Assembly (NCBI RefSeq): GCF_902806685.2
Contig: NC_048539.1
Location: 7,824,501 to 7,888,500 of the forward strand
Source of the DNA: Maniola hyperantus
Lineage: Eukaryota > Arthropoda > Insecta > Lepidoptera > Nymphalidae
Direction of reading: 5' to 3'
DNA: 64,000 nucleotides
Each line of letters begins with the position of its first letter. The first letter of the stretch is position 1. Positions 46,190-58,562 of this stretch are shown here, one piece after another. Both the position numbers and the translations under genes were made by a program. Under the pieces are notes generated by a model that saw only the letters and a program-made list of their open reading frames with translations, did not search any database and was not told the origin of the DNA.

Positions 46190-46376
46190 TTACGGAACCC
46201 TATTTTTTTCCAAAATAAAATATAGCCTATGTTACTCGTGGATAATGTAGCTTTCGAATGGTGAAAGAATTTTTAAAATCGGTCCAGTAGTTTTTGAGCC
46301 TATTCAGTACAAACAAACAAACAAACAAACAAACAAACAAACAAAGTTTTCCTCTTTATAATATTAGTGTAGATAT
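46190..46376 (+). repeat. Family D repeat with (CAAA)n
   Basis: The blocks tatagcctatgttactcg and aatcggtccagtagtttt are followed by (CAAA)7 at 46313-46345 and ctctttataatattagtgta, the end shared by many lepidopteran copies. Confidence 0.65.
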
Positions 46377-46419
46377 AGTGTAGATGTAATATGAACTTAT
46401 GTCGGTGGTATAATAATAT

Positions 46420-46606
46420 CACTGATTTTCCGGGATAAAAGTAGCAAATTCTGTTGGTGGTTCAACAAAAAAAAAATATCCGTCTCCAGGATATATAGGT
46501 ACCTACCTACTATCTCTGTACCAAAAATCAACAAAATTAGTTAAACGGATGGGCCGTTAAAAGTTAACAGATGGACAGACGGACAGATCTACTTTCACAT
46601 TACTAA
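46420..46606 (-). repeat. Family B fragment
   Basis: Reverse blocks gattttccgggataaaagt, accaaaaatcaacaaaatta and cagatggacagacgg. Both ends missing. Confidence 0.55.
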
Positions 46607-49013
46607 TCTCAAGTAAGGTTAATAGTTGGCTGGTCTGTGATTGCAACATACAAAACCATAAACATAAAACTTTCATTTTTAATAACCATCTGAAAACTAG
46701 GCGAAACCAATAACGAACCAACGACGCCAGTGTTGTTGGTACGAAGTTACTTCTGCGGACTAGGTATTATTGTGTTTACACGGTATTCGTAAAAAAGAAA
46801 ATTCATTCATTTAATGAAAATTTTCCTAAAAATTACAAATATCGCAATTTGTTCATATTTTATTTATTCTTGCTTACTTTTAATAAAAACACCTACCTAC
46901 CTATAAGGACAAGACTTATTTGATTCACAAAAGAAAATGCTTAAAAAGTCGCTAAGTGTTCTAATACTTACCTACTTAGTTTTTTTTATCGTTAATAATA
47001 TCAAGAATTTAGGTAACTGAATGCTATTCAAGTACCAAATCATCGTGAAAAGTTAGCCGACGATAATTATTAGTAACATTTGTAGGTAGAGTAGGAGTAG
47101 AGTTAATTACACTAGGAGGCGACTAAGCACACCGATTAAAAACTAAAGTAATTTTCTCGTTCCGAGATACTTAAAACTTCGTTCAACTTCTTTTTCATTG
47201 CAACGTTGACCTTGCATTTTCGCAGTGCAACACTCATTTTAAGTTAATCGCCTAACCACAATTTAGGTTTTGATTTCATAGATAGGAATAAATATTTAAT
47301 ACCTACGCTTGAAAAGACTTCCTATATCTAGTAGGTGGGTAGGTACTGCATAACCTATTGACTTGGTGGTTTTATCTCAGTTAACTAAGCTTTCGGTTTT
47401 ACACAGCAATTAGGTTTTCTAACGGTTTAAAATTGGATTGAAACGCTGGATTAGATTTACGAGTATTTCAACTATGGGAACTTTTATAAATTTAGATTTT
47501 TGACAATAAAAAACCATTGAAACTGTTATTTTAGAATGAATTTAGTACCTATATTTAATTAAATTTACCTACATACCTATAATGTATTTTGTATATAGTG
47601 CCGTACTAGATATTATGTATTAAATCATATTCACCTCATTCATACACATGAATAAGGTAAGCATAGATAGTAATAATTGGCAATTATAGCTATTACATAA
47701 TTTGAACTCCATTAATAAACAAGATAACCTACCTATACTTAAAATATTCTATACTAATAACTAAATACAATTTAAATGTATGTCTGCAATTTCGAAATAA
47801 CTAGGTAATCTCTGTATGTTATCTATTAGCCATTTATAATAATAACATACAGAGAGAATTTTTACAGAGAGAAATCACCTATGGCCACCAACTATCGGTT
47901 TTAGGGACGTGATTTCTGAAGCAAAGAGCTTAGTAATTAGACCCTAACTTATTGACTTGTTTCACAAACTCAATTGTTTAGCGCACCCGCCGCTGTCGTT
48001 ATTGAGCCAAGCAGTAAGTACTCGCTGGGAAGTAATAAATGTTTTTTTTTTCAATTTATTTTCAATAAAATTCTAGGGTAGGTACCTAGATATGATTTAA
48101 TAAAGTAATTCAGAATCTATCTTCTTCGACAGTGATCCCTTTAGGTTCGGGATGCAGCCTCCTGGGATAGTCTGAAGTTAGGTAAAGCTGTCTTAAACAT
48201 TTATGTTATACGATCGACTCTTATTGTTTCCTGCATACCTAATAGGGCATTTTACCCTTTTTTGAAAAGTGTCTTAATGTGATCCTAAAGTGATACAAAA
48301 AAATTTACTTTGTAACTAAATACTACAAAAAAATTGACAAAAAATTTATTCGATCGATGAGTGCAATAAAATGCATTGAAATTTCACCGCGAAAACGCTA
48401 ACCGCCATCTTTATAGGTTCATGAGCTGTGATGACGTCACACGGGTTGACAAACAACGACATTTTCTAGTGAAATACATTAAGAGGGCTCAGGACGGTGC
48501 TTTCTTCATACAAACGTAGTAGGGTAATTACTACATTATTTAATACTGCACGCTCAAAACTAAGTATTATATCGATTAATCTCGTCATTATCCAGGTTTA
48601 TTGATATATGAAACAGTGAAAAAAATATTGATTTTAAAGTTACGAGCCTCAAAAGATTCCTATTTTAACACTAAATTTATGACAACTTTGGATGTAAATA
48701 AATAAGTTTAGGGGTATGAAAATTTTAAAGAAATTTAACATAAGACATAGTTTATTTATTCATTAGTTGAAATAATTATACTTTGCAAACATAAACTCAG
48801 TAGTTTTTTCTCAAAAATACTTTTCCTAAACCCTTGATTTCAGTGAAAATCATCGTGCCTCTCACCTTTCTCATACAATGTCAAGTGAAAAGCAAACAGG
48901 TTCGGTCGAGCGTACTGCGTCACATTAAGTACAACTTCAATCCATGTGACGTCACAGTCGGAATCAACATGGCGACTACGGTATAATGCGTTTTGGATAT
49001 TTGTAGAACAGAT
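46607..49013. other. Long AT-rich stretch; unclassified repeat at ~48240-49000
   Basis: Blocks such as gtgatgacgtcac and gggctcaggacggtgctttc are ones I recall in many lepidopteran non-coding copies, but I could not define ends. The rest is featureless. Confidence 0.35.
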
Positions 49014-49405
49014 AAAAAACCGGCCAAGTACGAGTCAGGCTCGCGCAATGAGCGTTCCGTACTACAGTTGTATTTTTTCGACATTTTGCAGGATAATTCA
49101 AAAACTTTGATACATAAAAATAAATAAAAATCTGTTTTAGAATGCACAGGTGAAGATCTTTCATATGATACCCCACTTGATATAGTTATCATACTTAGCA
49201 AATTGAAAATACTTAGTATTAGTTCATGACTACATTTTTGCGTGATGTAACCACAAATTCATGGTTTTCAGATTTTTCCCCAAATATCAGCTATAAGATC
49301 TACCTATCTGCTAAATTTCATGATTCTAGGTCAACGGGAAGTACCTACCCTGTAGGTTTCTTGACAGACAGACAGACAGACAGACAGATAGACAGACAGA
49401 CAGAC

Positions 49406-49437
<32 letters not shown>

Positions 49438-49526
49438 GGACGGACGGACGGACGGACAGACAGACAGACAACAAAGTGATCCTATAAGGGTTCCGTTTTT
49501 CCTTTTGAGGTACGGAACCCTAAAAA
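49014..49526 (+). repeat. Family C repeat, full length with (GACA)n
   Basis: Starts aaaaaaccggccaagtacga and ends ggttccgtttttcc, then gaggtacggaaccctaaaaa. It contains a (GACA)/(GACG) tract at 49363-49471. Open frames in it are incidental. Confidence 0.7.
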
Positions 49527-50372
49527 ATGAAATTTTTAAATTGAATTACAAAATGAATTAAGTATATAATTTTATGAACCGAAATGAACATTTTTCGATT
49601 ACTTATTGGTAATACTCATCTTGTTTATACATTTTTAGATTTTTCTTGCTTGGTGTAAAATACCGTAGTTTACATGGATTCACTTTAGGCAATTATTAGG
49701 AAACACAATGGAAAGTGATGCCTAATTTAAACAGCACATTGGCCTAGAAAATGCCTATCGCACAATCGTGCGATGGAACCGTGGTATTTGGTTTTCCAAA
49801 AGAATACAACTCCAATCTGGGAGTTCAAATAATTTTCCCATTAAACTCCTATTAAGAAAAAGGTTCAAAGGAATTGACGCAGTGAGAAGGACCATTGATA
49901 CCACCAGGATAAAACTAAAACTAAGTAAGTACCTACGTTTTAGGTAAAGTAAGTAGGTCCTAGCACAACAATTGTTTGATTAAAGTTTTGCCTACTTGAC
50001 GCTTACCTAACATAGAGTCATGCAACATCGGAAGATGTTTTTATAGAAACGAAACAAATAACAAAATGTATTACGTCAAGCTTACGACATAGGTAATCCA
50101 TATAAATATTTCCTTGAAATGTCGTTGATCACAAAGATCACGAGTAGGTATATAATTTTCATATTTTCTCTTCTGTGGGGTAAATTTAAAAAAATGTGAC
50201 ATGAAAAGGAAATTCGTTTTAATGAAGCAATTGTTAGACCGCCTATCTTGTGATGGTTGATTTATTAAAGGAAAGGATAGAAACTTTTTAACTCATAAGT
50301 AATTTTGAAATGTGTTTGTTTTAGCATGTAATCTCTATTTGTATACATAAAACCATAGAACTACCGATAGTA
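49527..50372. other. AT-rich intergenic stretch
   Basis: Nothing recognised. Confidence 0.5.
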
Positions 50373-50443
50373 CGCGACAGGTCGAGATGGTTATGCGGGT
50401 GTGCGGGGCTTTGCCGCCCTGATTGCCATCTCGACCTGTCGCG
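50373..50443. mobile_element. CpG-rich MITE, shortest copy, TA flanked
   Basis: 71 bp; cgcgacaggtcgagatgg at the left is mirrored exactly at the right, with TA on both sides (50371-50372, 50444-50445). Same family as 10861 and 11063. Confidence 0.8.
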
Positions 50444-50976
50444 TAGGTACTTATAGGCTGACCTTGCAACGCATAAACGTGGAAAGAAGTTGCGACAAAT
50501 GCACGGCAGGAGGTGCCTGACCGCGCGCGTACTTGTGTTCAATTTAGAATATAAGGAATTGTATGAAGCACGTCACACTGCAGCGTGCGACGAACCAACA
50601 ATCTGGTTTGATTTTATTTTCGCGAAAAATGGATAACAAAATCGACGCTGACAAAATTATGCAAAGTTGTAAATTACCAATAATACGTTTTTCGTAAATG
50701 CTTACAGTCTTACAGTATTTCACTGTAAATTAGTATAAACGAATTCAGAAGCAATTCGGAAACTCATAACATGTTCTAAATTAAAGTCTTCTGAACCCCG
50801 TATAAATGCTGAAGACTGAGAAAGAATCAAACTATATAGTACCTACTATTATACAGGTTACTTAGTTACAGGTTTGATGCCAGCCTGGAAGGTTGAATTT
50901 AAATGATTTCAGTTGCGACTCTATCAGCTTGCTCCCAGTTTATTCGGCTCTACCACAAGTTGAGGTCCGGTACGAA

Positions 50977-51252
50977 TCCATACTAATATTATTAATGCGA
51001 AAGTGTGTCTGTCTGTCTATCTGTCTGTCTTTCTGTCTGTCTGCTAGCCTTACTAGCACGACTCCGTTCAACCGATTTTGACGAAATTTGGTACAGACAT
51101 AGATTAATTATTGGTCTCGCTCCGATGGGTACAGATATAGCTTGCATACCGGGGAAGGACATAGGTTACATTTTATCCCGAAAAATCAAAGAGTTCCCAC
51201 GGGATTTTTAAAAACCTAAATCCACGCGGACGAAGTCGCGGACATCATCTAG
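50977..51252 (+). mobile_element. Helitron-like family B with a ~40-bp internal insertion
   Basis: Starts TCCATACTAATATTATTAATG, ends catctag before T, intact hairpin. Between acagacatag and acagatatag lies an extra block containing attaattattggtctcgctc, which also occurs at 61271. Confidence 0.75.
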
Positions 51253-52311
51253 TAATTAATAAATTTTATTTACTATCGTATACTTTATATCGGTGTCTAG
51301 TAGTTAGAGACTCTAAATCTACCTATCTACAGCAGATACATCTACATATGTCTACACTCTCTATACTATTTTTTAACTGTTATTATTATTTATTTAAACT
51401 GTTCCATAACTGAATCACACGTTTTTAAATTTTTGTCTGTCCGTTTGTCTGTTTAAACGGGCTAATATTCAGAACTGCTGAACCTATTTTGACGGGACTT
51501 TCATAGACAAGAGGATGATTAGCCAATGAGTAACATTGGCTACTTTTTTAACCGACTTTCAAAAAAGGAGTAGTGTTTTACTACATATATATATCGAAAT
51601 CTCCGAGATTTCTGAACCAATTTGCGTAATTTTTTTTAATTGATAGAGAAACTTTGCGACATTGTCCCATAAAAAAAATTTACCACAAAAAATGATGGAA
51701 CTTAGAAACTGTCGGTTATAAATTAATATTGGAGGTACCTACAAAGTAAAGACTTTTTGAACTAGGGGACCCAACTCCTCAGCCCTGACGCTGTAAGTTT
51801 TTTAAAGATTTTTAAAGTCTCACGTACTTATTTTAATCTTTTTCCGAACGCGGTGGCGGCACGGCTTTGCCGGTAGGGTGGTGTGGTAACTAGCCACGGC
51901 CGAAGCCTCCCACCAGTTAAATAGGTACCTATTTCAAAATATTTTTACAAAAAACGATACAGCAATTATAAGAATAACTCTAAAATCCGGTGTTCCCGTG
52001 AAATCCTTTAACGAATGTAACGAGAAAAGTTAATGGAATAGTCGTCCCAAGCCTAGTTAGTAATTAGAGATCCTTGGGAAAATTGAAGCTACCACGGCGG
52101 GTAGGAAACTGTTTTGCTGTTTAAGATCTCACTACCCCTCTACCGATGACCTTTTAAGTGTTCCGTGCTTAGTGCTCACGCCGCTCACGGTGCTACAAAG
52201 GAAAATTCAACTCTTTTATGATTGCTCACGTGGACGCCGTATGTCGGAATTAGAGATTGTACAGCAGTATCGCTATTTTTAGATCTCAAAAGTTTATAAT
52301 AAACAGTTTTA
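51253..52311. other. Dispersed repeat fragments
   Basis: 51365-51730 resembles another lepidopteran repeat (ttgtctgtccgtttgtctg, then aaccgactttcaaaaaagga). 51846-51916 is a SINE family 2 fragment on the minus strand (cggctttgccggtagggtgg). No coding call. Confidence 0.45.
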
Positions 52312-52475
52312 AAACTAGCTGTTGCCCGCGACTTCCGCCTTCAGGAACTGTCTATTCCCGTGGATTTCCAAAAAAAATATTTCACACAAACCTTGTCCTG
52401 AGAATAACTAACACAAAAAAAAGAATTATCTAATTTGGTGCAGTCGTTCGGACGCCATGCGTGTACATACATTTT
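52312..52475 (+). repeat. Family D repeat, decayed
   Basis: aaaactagctgttgcccgcg start, ttggtgcagtcgttcgg block near the end. Confidence 0.5.
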
Positions 52476-52503
52476 GAAGATTCATTTTTATTTATACTTA
52501 CCT

Positions 52504-52839
52504 ATAGAAGATTTTGAAGCTGTGGTAGTCTAGTGGTTAGGACGTCCGCCTTCCAATCGGAGGTCGGGGGTTCGATCCCAGGCACGCACATCTAAGTTTT
52601 CGGAGTTATGTGGGTTTTTAAGTAATTAAAATATCACTTGTTTTAACGGTGAAGGAAAACATCGTGAGGAAACCTGCATGCCTGAGAGTTCTCCATAATG
52701 TTCTCAAAGGTGTGTGAACTCTGCCAAATCCGCACTTGGCCAGCGTGGTAGACTATGTCCAAAACCCTTCTCACTCTGAGAGGAGACCCGTGCTCTGTAG
52801 TGAGCCGGCGATGGGTTGATCATGATGATAGAAGATTTT
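52504..52839 (+). repeat. SINE family 1, full length with 12-bp target-site duplication
   Basis: Perfect direct repeats atagaagatttt at 52504-52515 and 52828-52839 bound the copy (52516-52827). The head has box A tagtctagtggttagg and box B gggttcgatccc; the body matches 32564; the 3' end is gggttgatcatgatg. The intact duplication shows retroposition and gives the exact family ends. Confidence 0.9.
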
Positions 52840-53015
52840 ATTTACATAAGTATCTAAACTGTATATGGTCTTAGGTTTAAATCAGTATCGCTCATACCTT
52901 TCAGGATTAGTTTTACATAATATCACGCCCACGGTAAATAAAGATAAGGTACAAGTTTGATTTAAACTTATTTAAAATTAGTTAGGTACCCTATATAAAT
53001 TAATAATAATTATAT

Positions 53016-53549
53016 GCACAAGTAATAGCGAGTTCTTTGCGACGGTTGCGTTATCTCTTGCCAATTCCAACCAAAGTTATGTTGGCACATTCTCTCCTTC
53101 TCTCTATTCTCGATTATGCGGACGCAAGCTATCTCAACTTGACTGAGGACCAACTTAACAAGCTTGAGCGACTCCAAAATCTTGCCATTCGGTTCATATT
53201 TGGTTTGCGCAAATATGACCATATATCTGAATTTCGTCAAAAGCTCAAATGGCTCCCTATTCGCCGTCGCCGGGATTTGCATGTACTTTCTCTTCTGTAC
53301 TGTGTGCTATATCACTTAAAAACTCCCCCTTACCTCAAGGAGAAGTTTAGTTTTCTTGGAGTGCAAACCGACATAAGATCCTGCCGAACCTTAATGTTAG
53401 AAACGCCGAGTCATAAAACGAAATTCTATGGCAACTCATTCACTGTGCGAGCTGTTGAACTTTGGAATGCACTACCATTGACCATACGGAAATCAAAGTC
53501 ACTAGACTCCTTTAAAACTGCAGTGAAGAATCATTATCTTACAAACTGA
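53016..53549 (+). pseudogene. LINE ORF2 C-terminal part (RT thumb region and tail)
   Basis: An open frame of about 178 codons to TGA at 53547-53549. It reads LRRLRYLLPIPTKVML, then LDYADASYLNLTEDQL, ERLQNLAIRFIFGLRKYD, LKWLPIRRRRDLH and VELWNALPLTIRKS, the typical region after the reverse-transcriptase active site in CR1/Jockey elements. The catalytic part is missing, so it is a dead fragment although the frame is open. Confidence 0.85.
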
Positions 53550-53890
53550 AGACGACAATCATATTTGTTTCTCTTTAAGTACGATTATGGAGTATATATT
53601 AGTCTATTTTATTAGTATATTGGTATTATACATATTATTTAATACATGTATTAGTGGTTTATGTATTAGTATGTATCAGTTATTTGAATGTATGTTTATT
53701 AGTATATTACACACCACCTGCAATCTAATTTTCCTTATTCTTTCCAATCTTCAAGGTTGCCTGGTAGAGATCGCTAATTAGCGATAAGGCCGCCTTTTGT
53801 ATCTTCCTTCTGTCTGTGTTTTTTATTCTTTAATGTAATCCTTCTTGTGGTTGTGCAAATAAAGTGTATTTATTATTATTATTATTATTA
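53016..53890 (+). mobile_element. 5'-truncated CR1/Jockey-type LINE with (ATT)n tail
   Basis: Carries the end of ORF2, a 3' UTR (gcgataaggccgccttttg block) and an (ATT)n tail at 53869-53890. The 5' end breaks inside the coding region. A reverse fragment of the same 3' UTR is at 23285. Confidence 0.8.
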
Positions 53891-54665
53891 CTAACACTCT
53901 AATTGATATTAATTTTACGCTTTAATAAGATAAGTAGCATATTATTGTAGGCATTAATTGGGTAAGTACATAATTATCTGTCATAGTTAAAACCCGTTGG
54001 TAGTTTGAACATGTTTTACCTAATAAATATAATAGTACTAACAGAAAGCCTTTATAACAATTACTAGTACCTAAGTGGTAAAAACCAAATCCAGGAAGAA
54101 ATCTGATCACCCCGACTCCACGTTCTTGTCTGTCCTATATAAATATACCCTAGTGTTTTTGTAAAGCGCCAAGCCAGCATTCAGAAGTTTATGAAGAAGG
54201 TCCTGAAGGTCGAAGCAAGCTTACGAGGTTGAGGTTTTAGTTGCTAAAAGTAAAACTAATAGTTGTTTCAAAGGCTTTTACTTAGAACTACTTAGGTACG
54301 TCTTACTGCGTAAAACGCGTTTAAACAGAACATGTTTTAACTGTAACTCTGTTAGGAATACAGTAGATAATTAATCAGATTAGACGGAGTCATGAATTAT
54401 AAGCCAAATAACTCCCATATCAAATTTCTAAATTTTGTCGTACTGCCTAAATAAGTAATGGCTTTTTTATGTTTTGTAGGTAGACTCATTTTACCCAAAG
54501 GAGTATGTACATAGGTACTTTTTCAGCTTCAAAATATTTAAATTTTTTTTTCAATATGTACACAATAATCTAAATAAGTACCTACGCGTACTTAATGTAC
54601 AGTTTAATGTATTAAAAAACTGTGACATATTAACAGCGGCTTTTTTGTGAATTATGGGGCTTATA
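53891..54665. other. Intergenic, one TATA-like word
   Basis: TATATAAAT at 54136 precedes an ATGAAGAAG at 54191, but no initiator lies at the right distance and no donor follows. Confidence 0.4.
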
Positions 54666-54732
54666 AAAATTTAATAATAAATACGACGATACACCGACCG
54701 AGTATCGTCGTACCTATTTATTATTAAATTTT
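54666..54732. repeat. Palindrome, arms 27 and 31 bp
   Basis: aaaatttaataataaatacg... is mirrored by ...tatttattattaaatttt with a 4-nt insertion in the right arm; 9-nt spacer containing accgaccga. Confidence 0.8.
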
Positions 54733-55357
54733 AACGTCTAATTGTCACGTTACGATCACATTAATTTCGATTATGACAAAATCTTCGAGCGGAAAAATAA
54801 AATGCTCTTTGATCTTCACAAAGAAATTTTAAGTGCTAATTGATTTAATAAGAATTATTACTTTCTATATCGATGGATCTTCATTATCTCATTCATTTTA
54901 AAAGATATCAAAAAAAAAATACTTACAATTTCTTATTTTGAAATCATTCTGGCCATCAACTTTAGTTATATCCAACCTCTAAACAAAAATGATGGTCAGA
55001 TGGTCATAATATATAATAAATGCGTGTTTTAACTTTTAATATTATACAAATTGTGTCCCAAATAATTCAATACGATTTATGAGGTTTTAAAAAGTACTTA
55101 CCTAGCTAAAAATAGGTAATCTCTGCGTTTTTTTCATATACCTACTTACCTACTTCATAAATATACTTACTTTTAGTAATGACTAAAATATTCTCTCATA
55201 GATACCTTTAAAGTTATAATGCAATAGGATCTTGTTAATAGATAAAGAGTCGACTTTTTATAGCCAATTTATTGAAATTAGTCTTCTATTGACGTTTTAA
55301 ATAAAGTATTTGCCACTTGAAAAATCGGTCTTAATTAAAATTAACTTTTTAACTCAC
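54733..55357. other. Intron start (if the 55.4-kb exon is real) or intergenic
   Basis: No repeat family recognised; AT-rich. Confidence 0.4.
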
Positions 55358-55503
55358 CCTAGCCGAAGTGTAGAAGCGAGAGCGCAAAACGAAAGTTTCG
55401 TCTGAACACTACGCAACTTAGTCACACACTTTAAAAATTGGAAAGTAACCGCGACTTCCAGCGTTTCCCAAGTTCGCAGAACGTTTGGGCGCGACAAAGT
55501 TCT
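55358..55503 (-). other. Candidate non-coding first exon (146 nt) with GTGAGT donor
   Basis: Starts at the initiator A (55503) and ends at TAGG|GTGAGT (exon end 55358). It contains no ATG on the minus strand, so it would be wholly 5' UTR. It is less AT-rich than its flanks. The coding exons would lie at lower coordinates and are not identified. Confidence 0.5.
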
Positions 55504-55563
55504 GAAGGCATGGCGCCGGGCGGCGTGCTTATATCGCCAGAGGCGGGATCCGGGCGCATGCGC
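55500..55563 (-). promoter_or_regulatory. Minus-strand core promoter with TATA, initiator and an NRF1/Ewg-like site
   Basis: On the minus strand: GATATAAGC (first T of TATAAG at 55533), initiator TTCAGAAC with A at 55503, spacing 30 nt. Upstream, GCGCATGCGC at 55554-55563 resembles the palindromic NRF1/Ewg site. GC-rich compared with neighbours. Confidence 0.6.
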
Positions 55564-55794
55564 GACAACCATTCATCACACCATCTCAATGACCGCCTTC
55601 GCAACTGTCATCACTATCAGTCGTCATCGTGTCATTTTGGTGTTCAATTAGAATTTCTAGAGAACTTCAATTCCTCTCGATTTCAAATTTTTTCAAGAAT
55701 TTTCTTAGTCAGAATTCCACAGATACGTACGAAGCGATTTGCCTTCTCATTTCTAATTCGAACTGCTAGGTCCTAACGGTTCGAAGCCTAGCGG

Positions 55795-56020
55795 CGTTCC
55801 ATATCCTAGTGGCTAGGATATGGAACGCCCTTCCCGTGTCAGTTTCCTTTCCAATTTTAATATGGGTACCTTCAAGTCAAGAGTGAATAGGTATCTTCTA
55901 GGCAATTGCAGCCTAAGATGGACTTAGGCTGCATCATCACTTTCCAGCAAGTCTGATTGCAGCCAAGCGGCAAGCGCTGGTCCATAAATTAAAAAAACCT
56001 TAAGTTAAGGTTTTTAAATA
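55795..56020 (+). pseudogene. LINE C-terminal and 3' UTR fragment
   Basis: In two frames: IWNALPVS, then NMGTFKSRVNRYLLGN, the end of a CR1/RTE-like ORF as recalled; followed by a 3' UTR (cctaagatggacttaggctg). Frameshifted. Confidence 0.55.
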
Positions 56021-56202
56021 TGTTACTTAGTAATGGGAAACTTACGGGAAAACGACGAGTTAGACATGTCCATACAATTTGGGTACAGCTAACGATAGTT
56101 TGAAAAGATACACTCCGCTCAGTAACCTGAGTGCAGGTTTTCATCATGTTTTCATGTTAAAAAAACGTGACAACCAAGCTACGTTTAGATACATCCTTGT
56201 CC

Positions 56203-56229
56203 TATGTCCAGCAGTGGATGTCTATCGGT

Positions 56230-56262
<33 letters not shown>
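56203..56262 (+). repeat. RTE 3' tail with (GAT)n
   Basis: cctatgtccagcagtggatg matches the RTE ORF end; then a (GAT)10-like tail. Confidence 0.7.
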
Positions 56263-56264
<2 letters not shown>

Positions 56265-56834
56265 GCATCCTTGTCAAACACGACGTTTGTCCGTCGCCCG
56301 TCCATACATGGTCCATACTAAGTAAATGATAGATTTACATTAAAACTTGTAGGGCCTCGTAATTTTGTAAATACAATCCCGTCAGCTATGGCGACTTTGC
56401 GTTGAATTTGAGTTATCCCCTTTTTCTGGGATAAAAAGCCTATGTACTTAATGGTATAGCAGCAGATAGAAGTAGCGACTATAGACGATAGAAGTACTCG
56501 TGAGGCGACTCACCTCTGCTTAATTTATCAACTCTTCGAAATGTCCTATGGGCTCTTGAGTTATTAAGACGTAGGTATACAATTATACCGTACCTAACCA
56601 TGGTGAAAGATCACCAGATCTAAACCAATTCAGAAAATATTTTTGCTTTATCGACTCGACCGGAAATTCGAAAGCACCACAAAGCAAAGCGTAAACAAGT
56701 TCTAGCTTTGCATTAAACACTTTTCTATATGATTGCAGCATTGCAGTCAAAAACAAACTCGTCTTAGATAAAAAAGCTTATGCAATGCACAATGAACGCA
56801 GATGAACGCACTGAAAATATTTTATTCTTTACAT

Positions 56835-56930
56835 GTTAGCTAGACTCACCCGATTGTGAGTGACGATGCATTCTAAGATAAAAGCGCGCTAACCCGAAAA
56901 AGTATGCCAGTTTATAAAACCCATGTGCCT
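56835..56930 (-). repeat. SINE family 2 3' fragment
   Basis: Minus-strand block of the family near its 3' end (gcattctaagataaaagcg, then gctaacccg). Confidence 0.5.
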
Positions 56931-56965
56931 ACACCCTATCATTTAATATTGGTACCTTCAATGAG

Positions 56966-57406
56966 TGTGTCCAAGGTGTGTCCTACCTGTGATGACGTAT
57001 GGAACGGAAACGTGGACACTGACAGTTGGCCTCGTCCACAAACTAAAAGTCGCTCAGCGCGCTATGGAGCGAGCTATGTTGGGTATCACTCTCAGGGATA
57101 AAATCCGGAACGAGGAAGAAAAGTTACCGACATAGTTCAAAGGATTAGCAAGCTGAAGTGGCAATGGGCAGGTCATGTCTGTCGCAGAACCGACGGCCGA
57201 TGGGGCAGACGTGTTCTGGAGTGGAGACCGCGTACCGGTAAGCGCAGTGTGGGACAACCTCCAGCCCGCTGGACCGATGACCTAAAGAAGGTAGTGGGGA
57301 GCGGGTGGATGAGGAAGGCTGAGGACTGTGTTTGGTGGCGCGCTCTTGCAAAGGCCTATGTCCAGCAGTGGATGCAAACAGGCTGATGGGTGGATGGATG
57401 GATGGA
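56966..57406 (+). pseudogene. RTE LINE 3' end with (TGGA)n tail
   Basis: The C-terminal region reads QRISKLKWQWAGHVCRRTDG, VLEWRPRTGKRSVG, ARWTDDLKKVVGSGWM and AKAYVQQWMQTG to TGA at 57384-57386. The region before about 57120 is frameshifted. Tail (TGGA)4. The youngest-looking RTE fragment here. Confidence 0.8.
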
Positions 57407-57419
57407 CCTAAACGCGCTA

Positions 57420-57600
57420 ACGTACCAACAACCGGAATGCTCAATCACCTGATGGTATGTCGCTTTTTTAAAGCGGAGAGGCTGGTACTTGTTTGCGGTT
57501 AAACCTAAAGTCTTCCAGCAGACCAAACAAGTCAATTTAAAAAATAAAAATTGGTCCTTCCAGGAGTCGAAACCTGGACCACAGCAGTGCAGACTTGCAT
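57420..57600 (-). repeat. SINE family 2 relative, diverged, with tRNA-like head
   Basis: The minus strand begins near 57600 with a box B-like aggtttcgactcctgg and continues into a body ending tcaggtgattgagc. More diverged than the copy at 18341. Confidence 0.5.
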
Positions 57601-57684
57601 TTTTATCGGAAGATTAATATTTTTTATATGTTTAATATTTATATTGTTATTTGGAAGCAAAGTTTTATTTCGTACTAGCTGCCC

Positions 57685-57857
57685 TGGCGAACTTCGTTCC
57701 GCCTAGCAGTCGATTTAAATTTTTTAAATTTTTCTCTCCGTAAGAAACATCCTCGTACTTCAAGGAATATTATAAAAAAGAATTAGCGAAATCGATTCAG
57801 CTGTTCTCGAGATTTGCGATGACCAACACATTTAGTGATTCATTTTTATATTATAGT
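57685..57857 (+). repeat. Family D repeat
   Basis: Starts gctgccctggcgaacttcgt, contains aatcgattcagctgttctcg, ends tttatattatagta. Confidence 0.6.
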
Positions 57858-58562
57858 ATGGTCGGTAGGATATACTACCTACCTACCAAATTTTAATTTG
57901 AACAACCTTTTAGTTTGTTTGTTAAATATAATTATGTAATAGTCGGTATATTCTCTGTTTATTTTTCATTTACCTATTTTAAAGTAACTTTTTAGTATTA
58001 TATAAAGAGTACAGTTATAGTTCGTTGCAATAATTTTTTTTTTCAACTGTTATAGGTATTATCAAATTTTGGTATTTTTAAGAACCTAAGCACAAACACC
58101 TAGGTACGAACTACGAAGGTGTCGAAATTGCCCGTTGAAGTGCTAAAAATTCAGCGAGCGACGGACTTACCTAAGTTTAATCATCCGATCTAATAAAACA
58201 AATGTCTTCTTCGTGAACTTGCATGTGCTAAACTCTACGCTTCTACGAATCTACATACTTGATCATCGGAATCCGCTGTTATCGTGATAAGTGTAAAACT
58301 TAAAACTGGGAAGAATAAAAGTGCAGTTTAGGTCATATAGGTACCTACATACAGTAATTAACCTTATGGACAGTTTAGGCAGATATTATGTACTGAAAAC
58401 GAAGATAATTTGCCTTCAGTTAATTATTTTTCTTATGTATATTAAATACTTATATGTAGAAATATAAATATATTATTTAAAGTAAAGACTTAAAACTTAC
58501 TTTAGTATACGATACTTATCGCAATACTTGTCTCGTGCGTTTTGCATCTTCTGTCTTTCTCA
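57858..58562. other. AT-rich intergenic stretch
   Basis: Nothing recognised. Confidence 0.5.

Noticed and set aside
49363..49471. (GACA)n tract, considered as a CRISPR-like array
   Set aside because: A simple tetranucleotide microsatellite without unique spacers; part of the family C repeat.
54136..54200. TATATAAAT followed by ATGAAGAAG
   Set aside because: The nearest TCAG initiator is 45 nt from the TATA word and there is no donor after the short frame.
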